From Dryocosmus kuriphilus (lineage: Eukaryota; Arthropoda; Insecta; Hymenoptera; Cynipidae), in the NCBI GenBank assembly GCA_038277395.1, contig CM076192.1, positions 16,220,299 to 16,284,298 on the forward strand: a DNA stretch of 64,000 bases, written 5' to 3'. The notes beneath the pieces were generated by a model, which saw only the letters and a program-made list of their open reading frames with translations, had not been told where the DNA came from and made no database searches. Numbering within the stretch: position 1 is the stretch's first letter; each line of letters starts with the position of its first letter. The translations under genes and the position numbers were made by a program. This document shows positions 50,813 to 63,154 of the stretch, in pieces.

Positions 50813-51061
50813 AATAAGATAGATATTAAGGTATTAGCGATTTCTTTTTGTAATGGATTAAGATTAGCGTATAGTTGAGGTTTAGTTTAGGCCGAATTTA
50901 GGAGTAACAATAAATTATTTACTGTTTCACTTTGCGTTAGTAAAACCCGGCCGGGTATATTAGTTACTAGTAACACTTAATTTTTATTATTTTTTTTTAT
51001 TAGTAATAAGCTAGAATAAGATATGCGCCGAAGCGAGTGTCTAAATTCCCCGGGTGGAACT
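50813..51061 (+). other. GypsyD 3' UTR
   Basis: AT-rich, with the C/G-rich CCCCGGGTGGAAC directly before the 3' LTR in the place of a polypurine tract. No ORF. Confidence 0.6.
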
Positions 51062-52379
51062 TGTTATACGTGCCTTAAGCGCTATAGTAAGAGGCAATCA
51101 AACAAAATTAATAACATAAATAACTTTACTAAGCTGATTCCCTCTTTTATAAAGACACTCGTTTCGCCCGATAAATAATTTAGTCTTTAATGTGAACCGC
51201 CTGGTAAGTGCCAATCGCAGGAAAGTTAGACACCGTCTTTGCCCCGTGGTGGAAATACCCACTAGCCAACATGTACACACCGTGGCGGGGACGCGTTCCC
51301 TTCATGTCGGCGGAACGGCAGAGCTGAGTGAAGGTGTAAGCCGCTAGAACAGCGCTAGTGCCGCAGACGCGCGCATCTCCCACCGCTCGACTCTGCCCTT
51401 CCACCGGCAGTCACGTGTGAAGCCTGCAAGGACTGGTGCTTATAAGGCGGTGCATGAGCAAAAATCGCAGATCTCCTTGGCGGCTTTGAGCTTCTCGGTC
51501 GCCTAGGAACCCACTACGGCTTCGAGCTCCTCGGTCGCAGTTTGGCGCAGCTTCGAGCTTCTCGGTTGCTAGCCTAAGTCAGCAGTGTAGGTGATCAGTA
51601 AAGTGCAACCTCAAAAAATGGTGGTGAGTTTTCTTTCTATACTTTAAACGTTAGGTCAGGTAGGCGGCATACTGGCTACCGCGACAAGGCGTCCCGAGTC
51701 ATCTCGGTGCTACCTTTACCCTTTTCCTCTCCTGTCCGATAGCCGGCATTCTGGCTATCACCCGTGTCACCCGGGTCAATTGGTTTCTCCTTCCCAAAAT
51801 CCTTGTGCGTTTAGGATAACGCTTAGGTCAGGTAGGCGGCATACTGGCTACCGCGACAAAGCGTCTCGAGTCATCCCGGCGCTACCTTTACCCTTTCCCT
51901 CCCCTGTCCGATAGCCGGCATACTGGCTATCACCCGTGTCGCCCGGGCTACTAGGCGTCTCCCTTCCCAAAACTCCTAAATTGACTGCCGGCATACTGGC
52001 TGTGTCTTTCCTTACGTGTTTCCAGTAGCATAAAATCACCCCCCTTCACGTTCAATCGCATTTAAAGGTACCCCGTCGTGAGCTTGCTCCACCACCCCCT
52101 CGATCACCCCTTGACGCAGATTAGCCGGCATACTGGCTAACTCTGTCACCCGAATCTCTTTCTATAATTCGCTACGTCTTGTGTCAACGAAATTTCTGCA
52201 CCGTATCTTCAGAGGTGCTTTATACCTCTCTCACTCTCACCTACGGTGCAAACATCCACAAGATCTTACCCGCCGCTAAGCAAGGTACCGATAAGCCCCC
52301 CCCCCCCCCTTTATACAAATAAGGACCTACATACATATATGTAGATGAATGTATATATTCCCCAACTAGGTTCATATTA
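51062..52379 (+). mobile_element. GypsyD 3' LTR
   Basis: 1318 bp, partner of 47202-48522. The six hairpins recur at 51659-51680, 51738-51759, 51831-51852, 51910-51931, 51984-52003 and 52116-52146. Hairpin 5 has an A-to-T change giving one T-T mismatch; the others keep full pairing or a wobble. Confidence 0.88.
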
Positions 52380-52383
52380 AGTT

Positions 52384-55300
52384 ATCTATTTACCCTTACG
52401 CTAGCTCTAATACCTTCATATATTTCTTTCATTCATTTAAGAACCCAACCATTGACTCCATAATTTTTCAGAACTTCCCAAAGTTTAACTCTAGCCACCT
52501 TGTCAAAGGCCTTTTCTAGGTCAATGAAAGTGCAGAAAACTTTTTTGTTTACTCCCAAACTCTTTTTTGTGATCTGCCGCAAGCTAAATATTTGATCGGC
52601 ACATAAGCTCCCTGGCATAAATCGGCATTGGACTTCCCATATCTTGTCTTTCGTTATTTCCATGATTTTTCCAAAAGTATTTTGCTAAACACTTTGCCTG
52701 GGGTATTAAGAGGGCTGGGTACTAGCGTGAGAATTCTGAGTTGAATGTGCGAGGGAGACAGAAATATGATAGGCACGCCTCCAAGGGTGGATTTTTCCAC
52801 GTCAAAAAAAATTTTCTTTCGCCAATGACAAAAGTGAGGCATCAGAAAGCTTCAGAAAAAAGGGGGCTACTATAATGAAAGTGTCGAGCCCAAGGTCAAG
52901 CTGAAGTCCACGAGCACGTTAATGGATCTAACAGAACTGTTTACTATCCTCTCTGCATGAACGAAAGCGAATATTAGAGTGAGCGAGTAAGACAATGTGC
53001 ATATTACTCCAGAGTTTCGTACTCAGATACTCTTATTTGTTATCGTTGGTGAGAGAAAGAGAGCAGATAATCATTCCCTAATAAATCGAGCGACTACAAA
53101 TTATTTCTTAATCCTCAAATGCAATTGAATTTTAATGAATGAGGGCTAAATTTTTTCATAAAATCTTTTTCGAAGATTATGCCACATCAGATATTCATAT
53201 ATATCTCTCATTTTTTACCTGTTGCATGGAAGCGCAAACGAAATATACGTTTTTACTCTGCAACTGCGTTTTGCAGGAAAAATTTTCAAAAATTTTTCAT
53301 TGTATAATGTCTAAATAATTGCAAACAGATACCTAAGGCTGCAAGAAAAATTTTACATGCCGAGCTGTCAAAGCCAGTGTTGCAAGCGGGGTCTGAGAGA
53401 GTGAAAGCTGCTCGTCCAATTTTTTCCCCTCTACTTACAACACATCTTCGCACTCCTCATGCGTGTATCTTGTCTTGTTCGTGTAACTTCGGCTATATGT
53501 GTTGTCTCTGCTTGTGTACGTTGTAGAGGGGGAAATTCTACGTGATACCCCAGACAGCCCCATAGAACGTGATTTCACGTCTACTTCAACATTAATTATG
53601 AAATTAACGAAGGCAGATTAAATTTTTTACATTCCGCCAGAAGAAATATCGATTCTTCATCTACAAGAATATGTAGAAACACGAAAATCAATTTTTGCAG
53701 CCTTAGGTACCTTTCTTCGTGAAACGTCACGTATGAACTACTGATTTTATTCACAGCAGGAAAAATTCTTGATACAGCAGGGTATTTCGAAAATTCCAAA
53801 GTTTGCGAGGAAAGAAATGTTAAGCAATTTATATCGTATCAATTTATAGTTTAAATATAAGAAATTCTCCATTAATTTTATTACATGCTACCAGCTGAAA
53901 ATTTGACGAAACATTCTATTTAATATTTTTTTCGCAAATAATAACAGTGCCTAGAATTGTTTTGCATTTCGACAAATGTGGAAAAGTTTAAGATTTAACA
54001 AAGATTTCAAATAGAAATTTCGAAAATGTTTCAAAGATATTAAATTATTTCGAAAATCTCCAAAATTTCAAATTTTTTTACAAAAAATTTCAAATATTTG
54101 AGAAAGATTTCGAAGTTCCGAAGGAATTCAAAATATTTCATAAAGATTGCAAGACTTCACGCATATTTTCAGGATTTCATAGAAGATCAGGATTTTACAA
54201 ACAATTAGAAAACATCGAACTTTTATATAGGTAATAAAATCAACTAATTACCAGTACTACCTTTCCTAGTTTTCTCTACCCACTTCCAGAATAGCTTCTT
54301 ATTTCCTTCGAAATCATTTTGCATTTTTCTATCTTCTTCCGATTCGATTTTAACCTTGCTTTCTTTGACTAATCTGTTCGATTTTATAATCGATTCTTAG
54401 TCTAGTCCTCTCCTGATTTATGAGACCTTGGATATTATGCATTCTTAGGTAGGCTTGCTTCTTCTTGTTAACAGCGACGCGGATTTTATCATTCCACCTA
54501 GTATCCCCATTCATTCTTCCTACAGTCGCAGTTCCACACACTTAAGATGTGCTCTAAAAGATGATACTTCGTAATATCGTCCCTGCGTCCTCTACATTTT
54601 TATTTCCCAATTTCTTATTCCAGTTCTTTTTGTTTTGATGTAAATAGACTCTTAGTATATCACGATATTCTATTTGTGTTTCTGAGTTCCGCAAGTTTTC
54701 TGTCTTGCCTCGCAATTGTTTTCCTTTCTTCATTTTCTTTCCCTCCATCCTTTTCCTGGGCTAAACTTCGAAACTACAAGGTAGCTGTGTCACATTCAAG
54801 ACCCCTCATTACTCTTGCATCTCTAACTAGACCTCTCAATCTCTCAGCCGCTACAATAAAGTCGATCATAGTGTGACTTTCGCCTGTCGACCGCGTACAC
54901 ATGTGAATCATTTTATGCCTGAATCAAGTTTTTATAATGAGAAAGCCTTCTTTTAAGCATAAGATAATCAATTTTTACCCGTTTCTATTTTGTGTGGATC
55001 ACCGAACTGACCAAGTACCCTGTCTATGCCTTCGCTTTGCACGCCAACCCAGCTTGTCATATCTCCTCGCATAATTATCCTTTTCCCACGATCACTAGTA
55101 ACTAAAATATTATTCAAAGACTCCCAGAAGGCATCCTTTGCTTCACTGATTTCGACATCAACTGGAGTGTAGTATGCTATAATAAATAGTCTTGATTCCC
55201 ACTTTCACTTTAAGTGACAATAATCTGGGAGATACACATCACATCACACACATTTCACATTCTTTCTTCTTCTTTTCAGGTATACATAAGATATCTAACT

Positions 55301-55600
55301 TGTTCATGTGCATCGCAACGAGAAATTCTCTCACTTTGTAATCATTTACACCTGGAGTATTCCAAACACCCAGTCTCCATTCATCACTTAAATGAATATA
55401 TTCCACAACTGAAAGTCGTTGTTTCGAAAAATTTAGCGAATTCGTCATAGTGTGGTACGTGCAGTCACGAAGTCAGTCCCGTACCAGAAAAAGAAACGAG
55501 GTCAGATACAAGGGAGTCCTTATTAGTTCATGATGCTGAGGAAGAGACCAGCCTCATGCAATTGGGTCGTTAAGCTGGAAAAGACCACCGATTTTCTTTG
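52384..55600 (-). pseudogene. non-LTR retrotransposon (LINE): endonuclease, linker, RT start
   Basis: Endonuclease (55448-54790): RLGVWNTPGVNDYKVREFLV, NKLDILCIPEKKKK, LFIIAYYTPVDVEISEAKDA, GKRIIMRGDMTSWVGVQSEG. Linker (54748-54243): RMNGDTRWNDKIRVAVNKKK, NKKLFWKWVEKTRK. RT (52740-52384): NTPGKVFSKILLEKSWK, FMPGSLCADQIFSLRQI, VFCTFIDLEKAFDKV (motif A), YGVNGWVLK, EIYEGIRASVRVN. It belongs to the APE-endonuclease LINEs of the craniofacial-protein-2-like type often seen in insects. Many frameshifts; about 130 codons are missing where 52741-54235 is inserted. 3' end interrupted by GypsyD. Confidence 0.85.
52741..54235. other. unassigned 1.5-kb insertion inside the LINE
   Basis: Interrupts the LINE between linker and RT. 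AT-rich, no protein recognised. Contains an inverted pair: ATACCTAAGGCTGCAAGAAA (about 53328) and the complement of GTACCTAAGGCTGCAAAAAT (about 53690-53712), i.e. a foldback about 390 bp wide. No terminal repeats or target duplication could be fixed. Confidence 0.5.
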
Positions 55601-55903
55601 AATTATTAGGATGCAAGTCATTATTAAATCAAAATTAAATAATTTTCTACACTTCATAGAAGTTCCCAAATTTCAAAAACTTCCATAAAATTGGAAAACT
55701 TTATGGATATCAAACATTTTTTTTATATTTCATAAAAATATATTTAAACAATTTAAATGATCAAAAATCATACAATTAAAATATTTAAAAATATTTAAAG
55801 GACAATTTTTTTATGTCAACAATAAGAATTCCATCCACTACTCTTCTACATATTCATCCCCTCAAATACCGTTGACTTCTATGCAGAATTGTTGGGGAGA
55901 TTA
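55601..55903. other. AT-rich stretch, no gene seen
   Basis: Between the LINE 5' end and the GypsyB LTR. No feature recognised. Confidence 0.6.
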
Positions 55904-57371
55904 TGTTACGAACCATTCTGGTACATAATTTAATTTTGTATTTAGTCTATTCAAAATAAAACTCAACTCTCCAGAAAGATATACACAACGTCAGCATTAT
56001 TAAAACATAAGCCAGCATGAACATTCCTTCACCCATGCAAATAAATTAGAGTAAGATAGAAATATGTAAGAACGAGGGAAAAGGAAAGAGAAGACGATTT
56101 ATTTCGACAGCTGATCTGAACTATAATAATATTAACACTTAATAATAATATTTAAATCACTGTTGCCTAATGAAACATTTTTCCTATTACGAAATATTTT
56201 CAAAATTATTAACTGAAGGTAAAGGATAGTTATAAACTACTGAAATCAATCAAATAAATTGGAAATAATTAATAATAATCAATAGTCAATTAAATTAAAA
56301 TTATAATATAAAAATATTAAATTACAGAAATCAAAGGTGACTCTAAGTCACGTTATAACAGTCAGAATTTTTAGAGGTCAGCGATTCCCAATATAGCTTC
56401 TTTCCAGGATTTCTTTCGAAATTGTCGCTTGAAAAAGACCATCCAATCAAAATTAGCAATGCTTGCAAGAATACCTTACCTCACTTATGCATTCATACCT
56501 TCAAGTCGGTCACACTCAAAATTCTTCTGGCAGTTCTTTACTACTTCTTGTAACGACTAAAAGTACTAAGGAATCCGGAAAAAAACGATTTCTCTTGCCC
56601 GTCTCCACTCGACGCGTAATTGAGCTAGGCAGCGACGTTTTCAAACGGTACCACCGACCCGACCCCTTATTTTTGATTAGATATCAATGAACGTAGCCAT
56701 TCAAACGGCACCAACGGACATACGTTTCTATAAAATTCGGTCGAACCAGGACAGTATCGAATGACGGCATCATCGGACCTAATTTGACAATTTAATTGAC
56801 TCTCCCAGGCAGATCTATGAATGGACATAAAACGCTTTCTGATCTCTAGACGACGGAAGGCAGAACACGAGTTTAAGTGAAATAACGATGTATAAACGCG
56901 TAGCCATGCAAATTCAAAAATAGCAAGGTGTGAACCCGACAAGTTACAACCTATCCCAAAAACGAGAAATCTAGTCCCTGACCGCTCCTTTCTTCTCTCT
57001 GGCGAATGAAGTGTGGCGGTGGTTGTAAGTTAGGGTAATTCAAATATGAAATCATATTTGTTATTTTGATTACATCGGAATGGTACTGCTTACGTATATA
57101 TCATTTTATTTATTTTGAATAAACTCAAATTATACTTTAGAGTCAGTGCATTGGTTACTCAAAATAAAACTCTTTTCGTCATCGAGATTCAACGATAACA
57201 AGGCAGGAGAAGATGGGAACATCTTAAATTAATAAGATGGTAATCACGATCCCACAAAATTTAAACAAATTAACAATTTTAGTTTGGCAGCTTGAACCTC
57301 CGGTACATTATAATAAGTAGTCACTTCCCAGGTTCTTATTAATATTAAAAATTATTATTTCTTAAGTAACA
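55904..57371 (+). mobile_element. GypsyB 5' LTR (probable limits)
   Basis: 1468 bp from TGTTACGAACC to ...AAGTAACA, giving matching TGTTA/TAACA ends, six bases before a PBS-like TGGTGGCAGCG. The first about 840 bases align with 12313-13306. The rest has no second copy in this window, so the right limit rests on the end motif and the PBS only. Two AATAAA words at 57117-57122 and 57161-57168 could end the transcript. Confidence 0.6.
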
Positions 57372-57377
57372 AGCTGT

Positions 57378-57388
57378 TGGTGGCAGCG
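57378..57388 (+). promoter_or_regulatory. GypsyB primer binding site (putative)
   Basis: TGGTGGCAGCGTACTGAGAT starts six bases after the proposed LTR end. TGGTGGCAGCG is a common primer-binding start in insect gypsy elements. Confidence 0.5.
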
Positions 57389-57714
57389 TACTGAGATTGC
57401 ATTACACCCCTCTTTCACCCTGTCCCATTACCGCTTACTCGGAAATTTACAAAAGTTAATTCTTGATCTGCTTGACCTATAAAATGATGAAAAAGGTTTT
57501 CTAAGGTTCACAGGAAAGTTCGGGTTTAACTTTCGATAGTGAAATCTTTATTCAGCCAGAAATTTTGCAGACTAAAGTTTTCAAAATTATAAGAAAAAAA
57601 AAAATAGGGAAATTTGAAGTCATAGTGAAAAATGGGGAATATAAATTGTTGAGTTATACATGTCTTCTCAGAAATTTCCCACCACAATTCAATTTTTCTT
57701 TGGTTCTGACATTT

Positions 57715-58085
57715 TCGAATTAGAACGTGAGTTGCTTCAGTTCTTGGTTTTTATATGAAAAGCAGAATGAAATGAAATAAAATTATCCTAGAATAAAATT
57801 CTAATTCAAGTTCGCCGGAATTAAATTAAAACATGCGCTGATTTTAGCCTTTCGTTTTACTTAGTTAGCAGTTTGAGTTTTAATTTTGTTTACCTTTCAA
57901 AAATTCAGCTCTGATTCTATTGCGTAAGTTGAATTAAAACATAAGCTGCTTTCAGCTCTTGCTTTTTATTCGAATAGCAATAGAAATCTAAATTTTATTT
58001 TTGATATCTCCAATCTAATTTTAATTTAGCTACGGTTGAATTAGAACATGAGCTTCTTTTAACTCTTGGTTTTTATTTGACTAAA
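57715..58085 (+). repeat. about 108-bp tandem repeat in GypsyB leader, four units
   Basis: Units start near 57716, 57824, 57931 and 58043 with GAATTAAAACATGAGCTGCT, then TTTAGCTCTTGGTTTTTATT. Moderately diverged. Confidence 0.7.
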
Positions 58086-59899
58086 ATAAAAAGAAAAATC
58101 ACAAGTTAGATAATCCACAAAGTTTTAAAAAGATTCTGAAAAGTGGAAAATCCTAAAATACAATGCACCGATACGGAAATTTACATTGTTGAGCTAAACC
58201 ATGTTTCCTTGGTGGTTCGCAAGGTATCCTAGCCCTTAATTATCCAATTGAACCCACAGGATCGAGTAAATTACGGGGATTGAACACGAGACAATTGATG
58301 TCAGTATTTAATGTTCTTGTGAAATTTAATTCGAACTATTAAAATGGCGTGCGATAAATAGTACATTATTGAATTGATATTAGTACCTTAGATCAGCTAC
58401 AAATAAATTCTAATATTATTTGGAGCTTAATAATCCTTAAATAGTAAAATTTAGCGACTAATATTAAGGCCTCATTCGGTCTACTATAATTGTACTAAAA
58501 AGGGTCTTAAGAGGCACAGTAACAATTCTCTAATTGAAATGGCGTAATATCCTAATAGGAGTATTAGGAAAAGTTGAATACCCAATGCTAATCTAGAGTG
58601 CGAACAAGAGGTAAAATGTATGAGGTAAAAATGTATATCGTGTGTTTTTATATACGTATTTTGATGTACTAGAGTGGGCTCATGGGGAAGTAAGCAGTGG
58701 ATAGAGAAAAGCGCATCCCATCTCTAACCTCTCCCATCCTTGCAAAACAGCACATAGAAAAAAAGCATCGGGCTGGCAGAAAAGTACATGAAAAATACGA
58801 ACGTGCTATTGCAAGTAATTTAGCAGCGTCCGCTAAAGAATCGCAGCTAAAAACTGAGTCAACTCTAAGTAAACCGCTAGCTTCGAAATAGAGTTACCGG
58901 AATTAGTTGTGAAACAAACCTCAGTTTCAGTAGCTCAAAATAGCAATTTTGAAAGTTTGAACATCATTAAATGGTCAGAACATTATCGGGAAAATTTGAA
59001 GGATTATTAAATAATGAGACATATCCTTCCTGACATTTTTTTTAACAATTGGCTGAACAAATTAATATTTTTAAGACACCTTTAAAAAATTCTGCTAGAC
59101 GCGCTGGTAACAAGTCACATTCTCAGACAAAACCAAAGGAGGCTGAGATCGAACTTCCTCCGCGGTGCGAGAATCAACGCCTCCAGCATCGATATCGCAA
59201 AATAAACAGATAGTTTTTGCTAACTCTCTGCCCTTAGATTCTATTTTAACATTAAAAGAAATTACAAACGACCAGGTATTTCATGCGATGTTTTACTCTT
59301 TGTTCACTAGGGCTGAAGCTTTAATGTCAGTAAATCGCCGACGTTCAGACCGCCCAAATTAAACCCTAATTTATACCAAGCGTGATCGCAATTGTCTTTA
59401 TAAGATGTTATAACAATTAATTGCTTAAAGCGAATCGTTGATTTCCATTCCGGAAATATAACAAGCCTTAGTATTCTTGGAAGGCATTTAGCACAATCCA
59501 CCAGTGAATTTTAAGGGTGTTTTTTGAACGAGCTAACTAGATTTGAAAAGGTTAATAAACATTTTATCAGAGCTTGTCGACAAGTTGAATCAATTTTGAT
59601 TATTCAAACCACAATTTTCAATTTTCAAAATCTATTCTAGTATTTTCCAAAATTGCTATGTGCCTGCTAAACATTTAAATCTTAAGCAAAATAAGACTTA
59701 AATTAGTCAAGAAATAAGGATCTAAGAGTTCAAAATGCTTTAAATCGAAATATAGATTATTAAATACAGGTATCTCAACTATAAAATCAAAATATCGGAC
59801 ACGGACGAAAACACAGAGGTCAATAGAACCAATGTACCCAGTTTCGATTCTAACATCAACCCGGGTGGCGCACCGATAAACCTCAATGCAAGCTGAGCA
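58086..59899 (+). other. GypsyB leader, possible gag N-terminal remnant
   Basis: Mostly AT-rich. The frame 58697-58891 (64 codons, MDREKRIPSLTSPILAKQHI..., Lys/Ala/Ser-rich) and 59165-59362 could be gag N-terminal remnants, but I recognise no domain. No other feature. Confidence 0.4.
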
Positions 59900-60470
59900 A
59901 TGTCGTTATTTCTCGAACAAATCACGCTACAACAAGCTACATATCATGTCCCTCAGTTTGATGGAAAGAACATCCCCTTGAAAGAGTTCATGCAGGGCAT
60001 AGCTAATGGAGCGGTCTACATACCGCCCGAAAATCAAGCTCCTCTTATCAAGATTGTGCTCAGTAAATTAATAGGATTCGCGAGAGAAAGTATAAGGGAC
60101 AAGAAATTCAATACTGTAGAAGAATTAGTTAAACATTTAAAAAAAACGGTTTGCACCTGCAAAGAGATTTCAATGGTATTTGCAGGAAATAATGAAATTT
60201 ACAAAGACAAAACAAGAAACGGTTAGTGATTCTTATGATAGGATGCAGGGGCTGTTGCGCGGGGCAAAGCATGCACAGATAATTCGGTGCAAGTTAAGGA
60301 AAACGAACTAATGATAAAGCCAGTTAAGGATGCAGCCTTGACGGTTTTTATTCGAGGACTTACGGATGAAATGGCGACCTTTGTGGATACGAGTCGTCCA
60401 AACGAATTAGCGCAAGCATACAAGTATGCTATATATTTCGAAGATGTGAAGAAGTATGTATAACTCCACT
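59900..60470 (+). pseudogene. GypsyB gag, capsid-like part
   Basis: MSLFLEQITLQQATYHVPQF starts the frame; VPQFDGKNIPLKEFMQGIAN and NQAPLIKIVLSKLIGFARES are typical of the gag of insect gypsy elements (V..F.G....L..F......A). After a break near 60220, KQETVSDSYDRMQGLLRGAK and, in a further frame, ENELMIKPVKDAALTVFIRG and LTDEMATFVDTSRPNELAQA complete the capsid domain. At least two frameshifts. Confidence 0.8.
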
Positions 60471-60670
60471 TCAGAGTTATCGGTCTCCACCTATGGGGTG
60501 GTACAAAAACCCTCCTTGGATGAGACGAATATAATGGATAAGACGGAAGGAGCCGGACCTCCAAGCCCATGGCCTCGCTATAAGGAAAAGCTTTTCCAAC
60601 CTGAGAAAAAAGCATTCTTATGGTACCTGGCATGAAGAGTGTGATGTGAAATTCGGCATTACCTTCGACA

Positions 60671-61000
60671 ATGTTCCAACAATTCCCTGGCTATACCTGC
60701 CCGCCTTTCCCATACCCAGGATATCCTTTTCCTTATCTATATTATCCGTATATGCCGTACATGGATTCTGAAACAAAGAAAGAGGACGCAAATATGATAC
60801 GGTCAGCATTGTCGATGCCTTCCGGCAGAAAGGATCTGAAAAATTTCAACTTCAATCTAGCTCGACAGCAGGACGCCCCGAGGAGCTCCAAGCCTCAGAA
60901 GCCTCCACGAACTGCGAAGGATCTGAAGAACTCCACAGGGTATTCTGAACCCGGAACAACTATAAGATTCCTCGGTAGTCATGCTGATTGCCAAGGCATT
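60671..61000 (+). pseudogene. GypsyB gag C-terminal part
   Basis: Pro/Tyr/Phe-rich start (FPGYTCPPFPYPGYPFPYLY), then a Lys/Ser/Arg-rich part running toward the protease. I see no zinc knuckle. The protease codons begin in another frame near 60981. Confidence 0.6.
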
Positions 61001-62446
61001 TCGGAATGCGAAAGCATCCTTCCTGATCGATCCAGGATCAGGGGTCAAACTGTTAAAACTTCAAGCGTTAAAAGAAGAAATCGTGATTTCACTGAACAGA
61101 CTTACTACATTGTATGGAATAACCGAGCACGGAGTAAAGACTCTAGGCACACTTGAAATGTTGGTTTTAGGGTCTTTGGTGGAATTCCACGTGGTAAGAA
61201 ATAATTTCAATATCTTTACAGATGAAATTCTGGGCCGACCTTTTATTCGACTGCAACAAGTCTATATGTTCTTTAGACACAATACTATTGTCACGATCTC
61301 TAACCCAGTAACACTAATTCCGTTTGTAGATGAAGAATCCAAGGAAGCAGAAAGAAGGTCAAAATCGGCAATTAAACAATTTGCTCGCATATTAGGGATT
61401 CTACCACGAAATCGTCAAGCAATCGCACTGGATGTATCAAATCCGGAAATACGAGAGGGGTATCTACCCCGTGTCAAGACTCCGGACGGAATATATTTAG
61501 GTGAGGCTGCAGTTACGAATAAAGATGGGAACTGTCGTGTATTAGTAATCAACACTAATGAAGAGGTAGTTGAGATAGACCTTCCCCTTCCAGAAATTAT
61601 TCCCTTTGAATACTATAAGATTCAAGAGGAAGAATCTTACGATTCAGAGCCAACAGAATCGAATGAAGATGTAGCCAAGAAGGAGCAAACACGCGCGGAG
61701 TGCGTGTTTAATAATTTATACCTCTCCCTTTTCAATAATGAAGAAAAAGAATACGTTTCCCAATGGACGAATGAATTTCCGTATATACTTCATTTAAATG
61801 GCGAGAAACTAACTGTAACCCACTTGTCACAGCACCGAAGACCCATTACTGAAAATATGATCATACAACGAAAACAATATCGACAGGCTCAAGATTCGGG
61901 CGAAGATGTACAACAAGCAGTCGAAAAACAACTCAACATCGGAATCATTGGACCCTCAAAATCACCCTATAATTCAACACTATTGATAATCTTTAAGAAA
62001 CTTGATGCCTCAGGACAAAAGAATACAGAGATACTGGACCATCTAGGTAAGCCACAGTACTTCTCTGTCTTTGATTTGGCAAGCGGATATCACCAAGTGG
62101 AAACGCACCCCGACGCTCGAGCAAAAATGGCCTTCTCTATGCCTCAAGGTCATTTTGAGTACCTGTGAATGGCAGTGGGCATCAAAAATGCCCCAAAAAA
62201 CTTTTAACGTCTAATGGGCGAAGTATTGAAAGGAATGAATGGCACGGAGGCGATCTTGACAACGTAGTGCTGTTCTCAGATGCGCTTAAGGAACACAACA
62301 CGCAGGCGAAACGCCTTTTCATACGCTTACGGCAAGCAAACCTAAAGTTGCAGCCAGATAAATGTGACATTTTGCGGAAAGAAATGCTGTATCTAGGCCA
62401 CATAATTGGACGGAGTGGAGTCAAATCCAACCCATTCGAAATATGA
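60981..62446 (+). pseudogene. GypsyB protease and reverse transcriptase
   Basis: One long frame to 62168, then broken. Protease: AKASFLIDPGSGVKLL (DPG instead of DS/TG) and DEILGRPFIRLQQV. Spacer: PVTLIPFVDEESK to EEKEYVSQWTNEFPYILHLN. RT: THLSQHRRPITENMIIQRKQ, IGIIGPSKSPYNSTLLIIFK, YFSVFDLASGYHQVETHPDA (motif A Asp), MPQGHFEYL then a stop, GIKNAPKNF (motif B), DLDNVVLFSDALKEHN where YLDD is expected (motif C), LRQANLKLQPDKCDILRKEM and YLGHIIG. Loss of the second motif C Asp makes it inactive. Confidence 0.88.
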
Positions 62447-62464
62447 GCGATAAAAATTGTCCCC

Positions 62465-63110
62465 ACTCCCTGCAATGTAAGAGCTCTCCGTCAACTTTTG
62501 GGACTATCAGGTTACTATAGGCGATTCATTAAAGACTACACCAAATTAGCCAAGCCCTTAAATTATCTCCTCAGAAAAAATATTGAATGGAGATGAGAAA
62601 AAGAGCATCAGCGAAGTTTTGATAAAATTCGAAATTACCTTTCTTGAGAGCCTATCCTTCAATATCCGGATTTCAGAAAAAAATATAAGCTCACCGCCGA
62701 TGCCTTAGTTTACACTGTGGGAGCCATCATATCACAAGAAAAGGACGGGATGGACATTCTTATAGCCTGTTACTCGAAAGCGATGAGCGCTAGTGAAATA
62801 AGCTACGATAAGGAGGAAAAGGAGTGTCTATCGGTACTATATGGATTAAAAAATTTCCGGCGCTACCCGTACGGAAGGACATTTATATTAGCATGCGATC
62901 GTCAAACCGTTCCTTGGATGCTCTATGTTGAGGACCTGGGCGCCATGCTTCTTAAGTGGCGAATGAAATTGAAAAACTACGACTTCATGTTTCAATACAA
63001 GAAAGGAAAATTAAATCGCTGGTCGAGGCCCTGTCTAAAAATCCAGTGCTCAATGACGAATCTATTTCCATGTCAGGTATGTCGCAATTGGATGAATGCA
63101 ACGAAAATTT
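62465..63110 (+). pseudogene. GypsyB RNase H
   Basis: Connection: NVRALRQLLGLSGYYRRFIK, YTKLAKPLNYLLRK. RNase H: YKLTADALVYTVGAIISQEK (first Asp), SYDKEEKECLSVLYGLKNFR (Glu), FILACDRQTVPWM (second Asp), LKWRMKLKNYDFMFQYKKGK. Stops at 62595 and 62644 and a frameshift near 63020 before EALSKNPVLNDESI, the usual tether end. Confidence 0.85.
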
Positions 63111-63154
63111 AACACTAAATGCACCACAGCAAAAGATAAGCCTTTCTGCCGACG

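Larger units (their letters stand above)
47202..52379 (+). mobile_element. GypsyD: complete non-autonomous LTR retrotransposon, AGTT TSD
   Basis: 5' LTR 47202-48522, PBS at 48525, internal region 48523-51061, 3' LTR 51062-52379. AGTT flanks it on both sides (47198-47201 and 52380-52383). The LTRs are about 97% alike by eye, so it is the youngest large insertion in the window. The 2.54-kb internal region has gag, a protease segment and a repeat-rich C-terminal ORF but no RT, RNase H or integrase. It must depend on an autonomous relative. Inserted in a LINE in opposite orientation. Confidence 0.88.
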
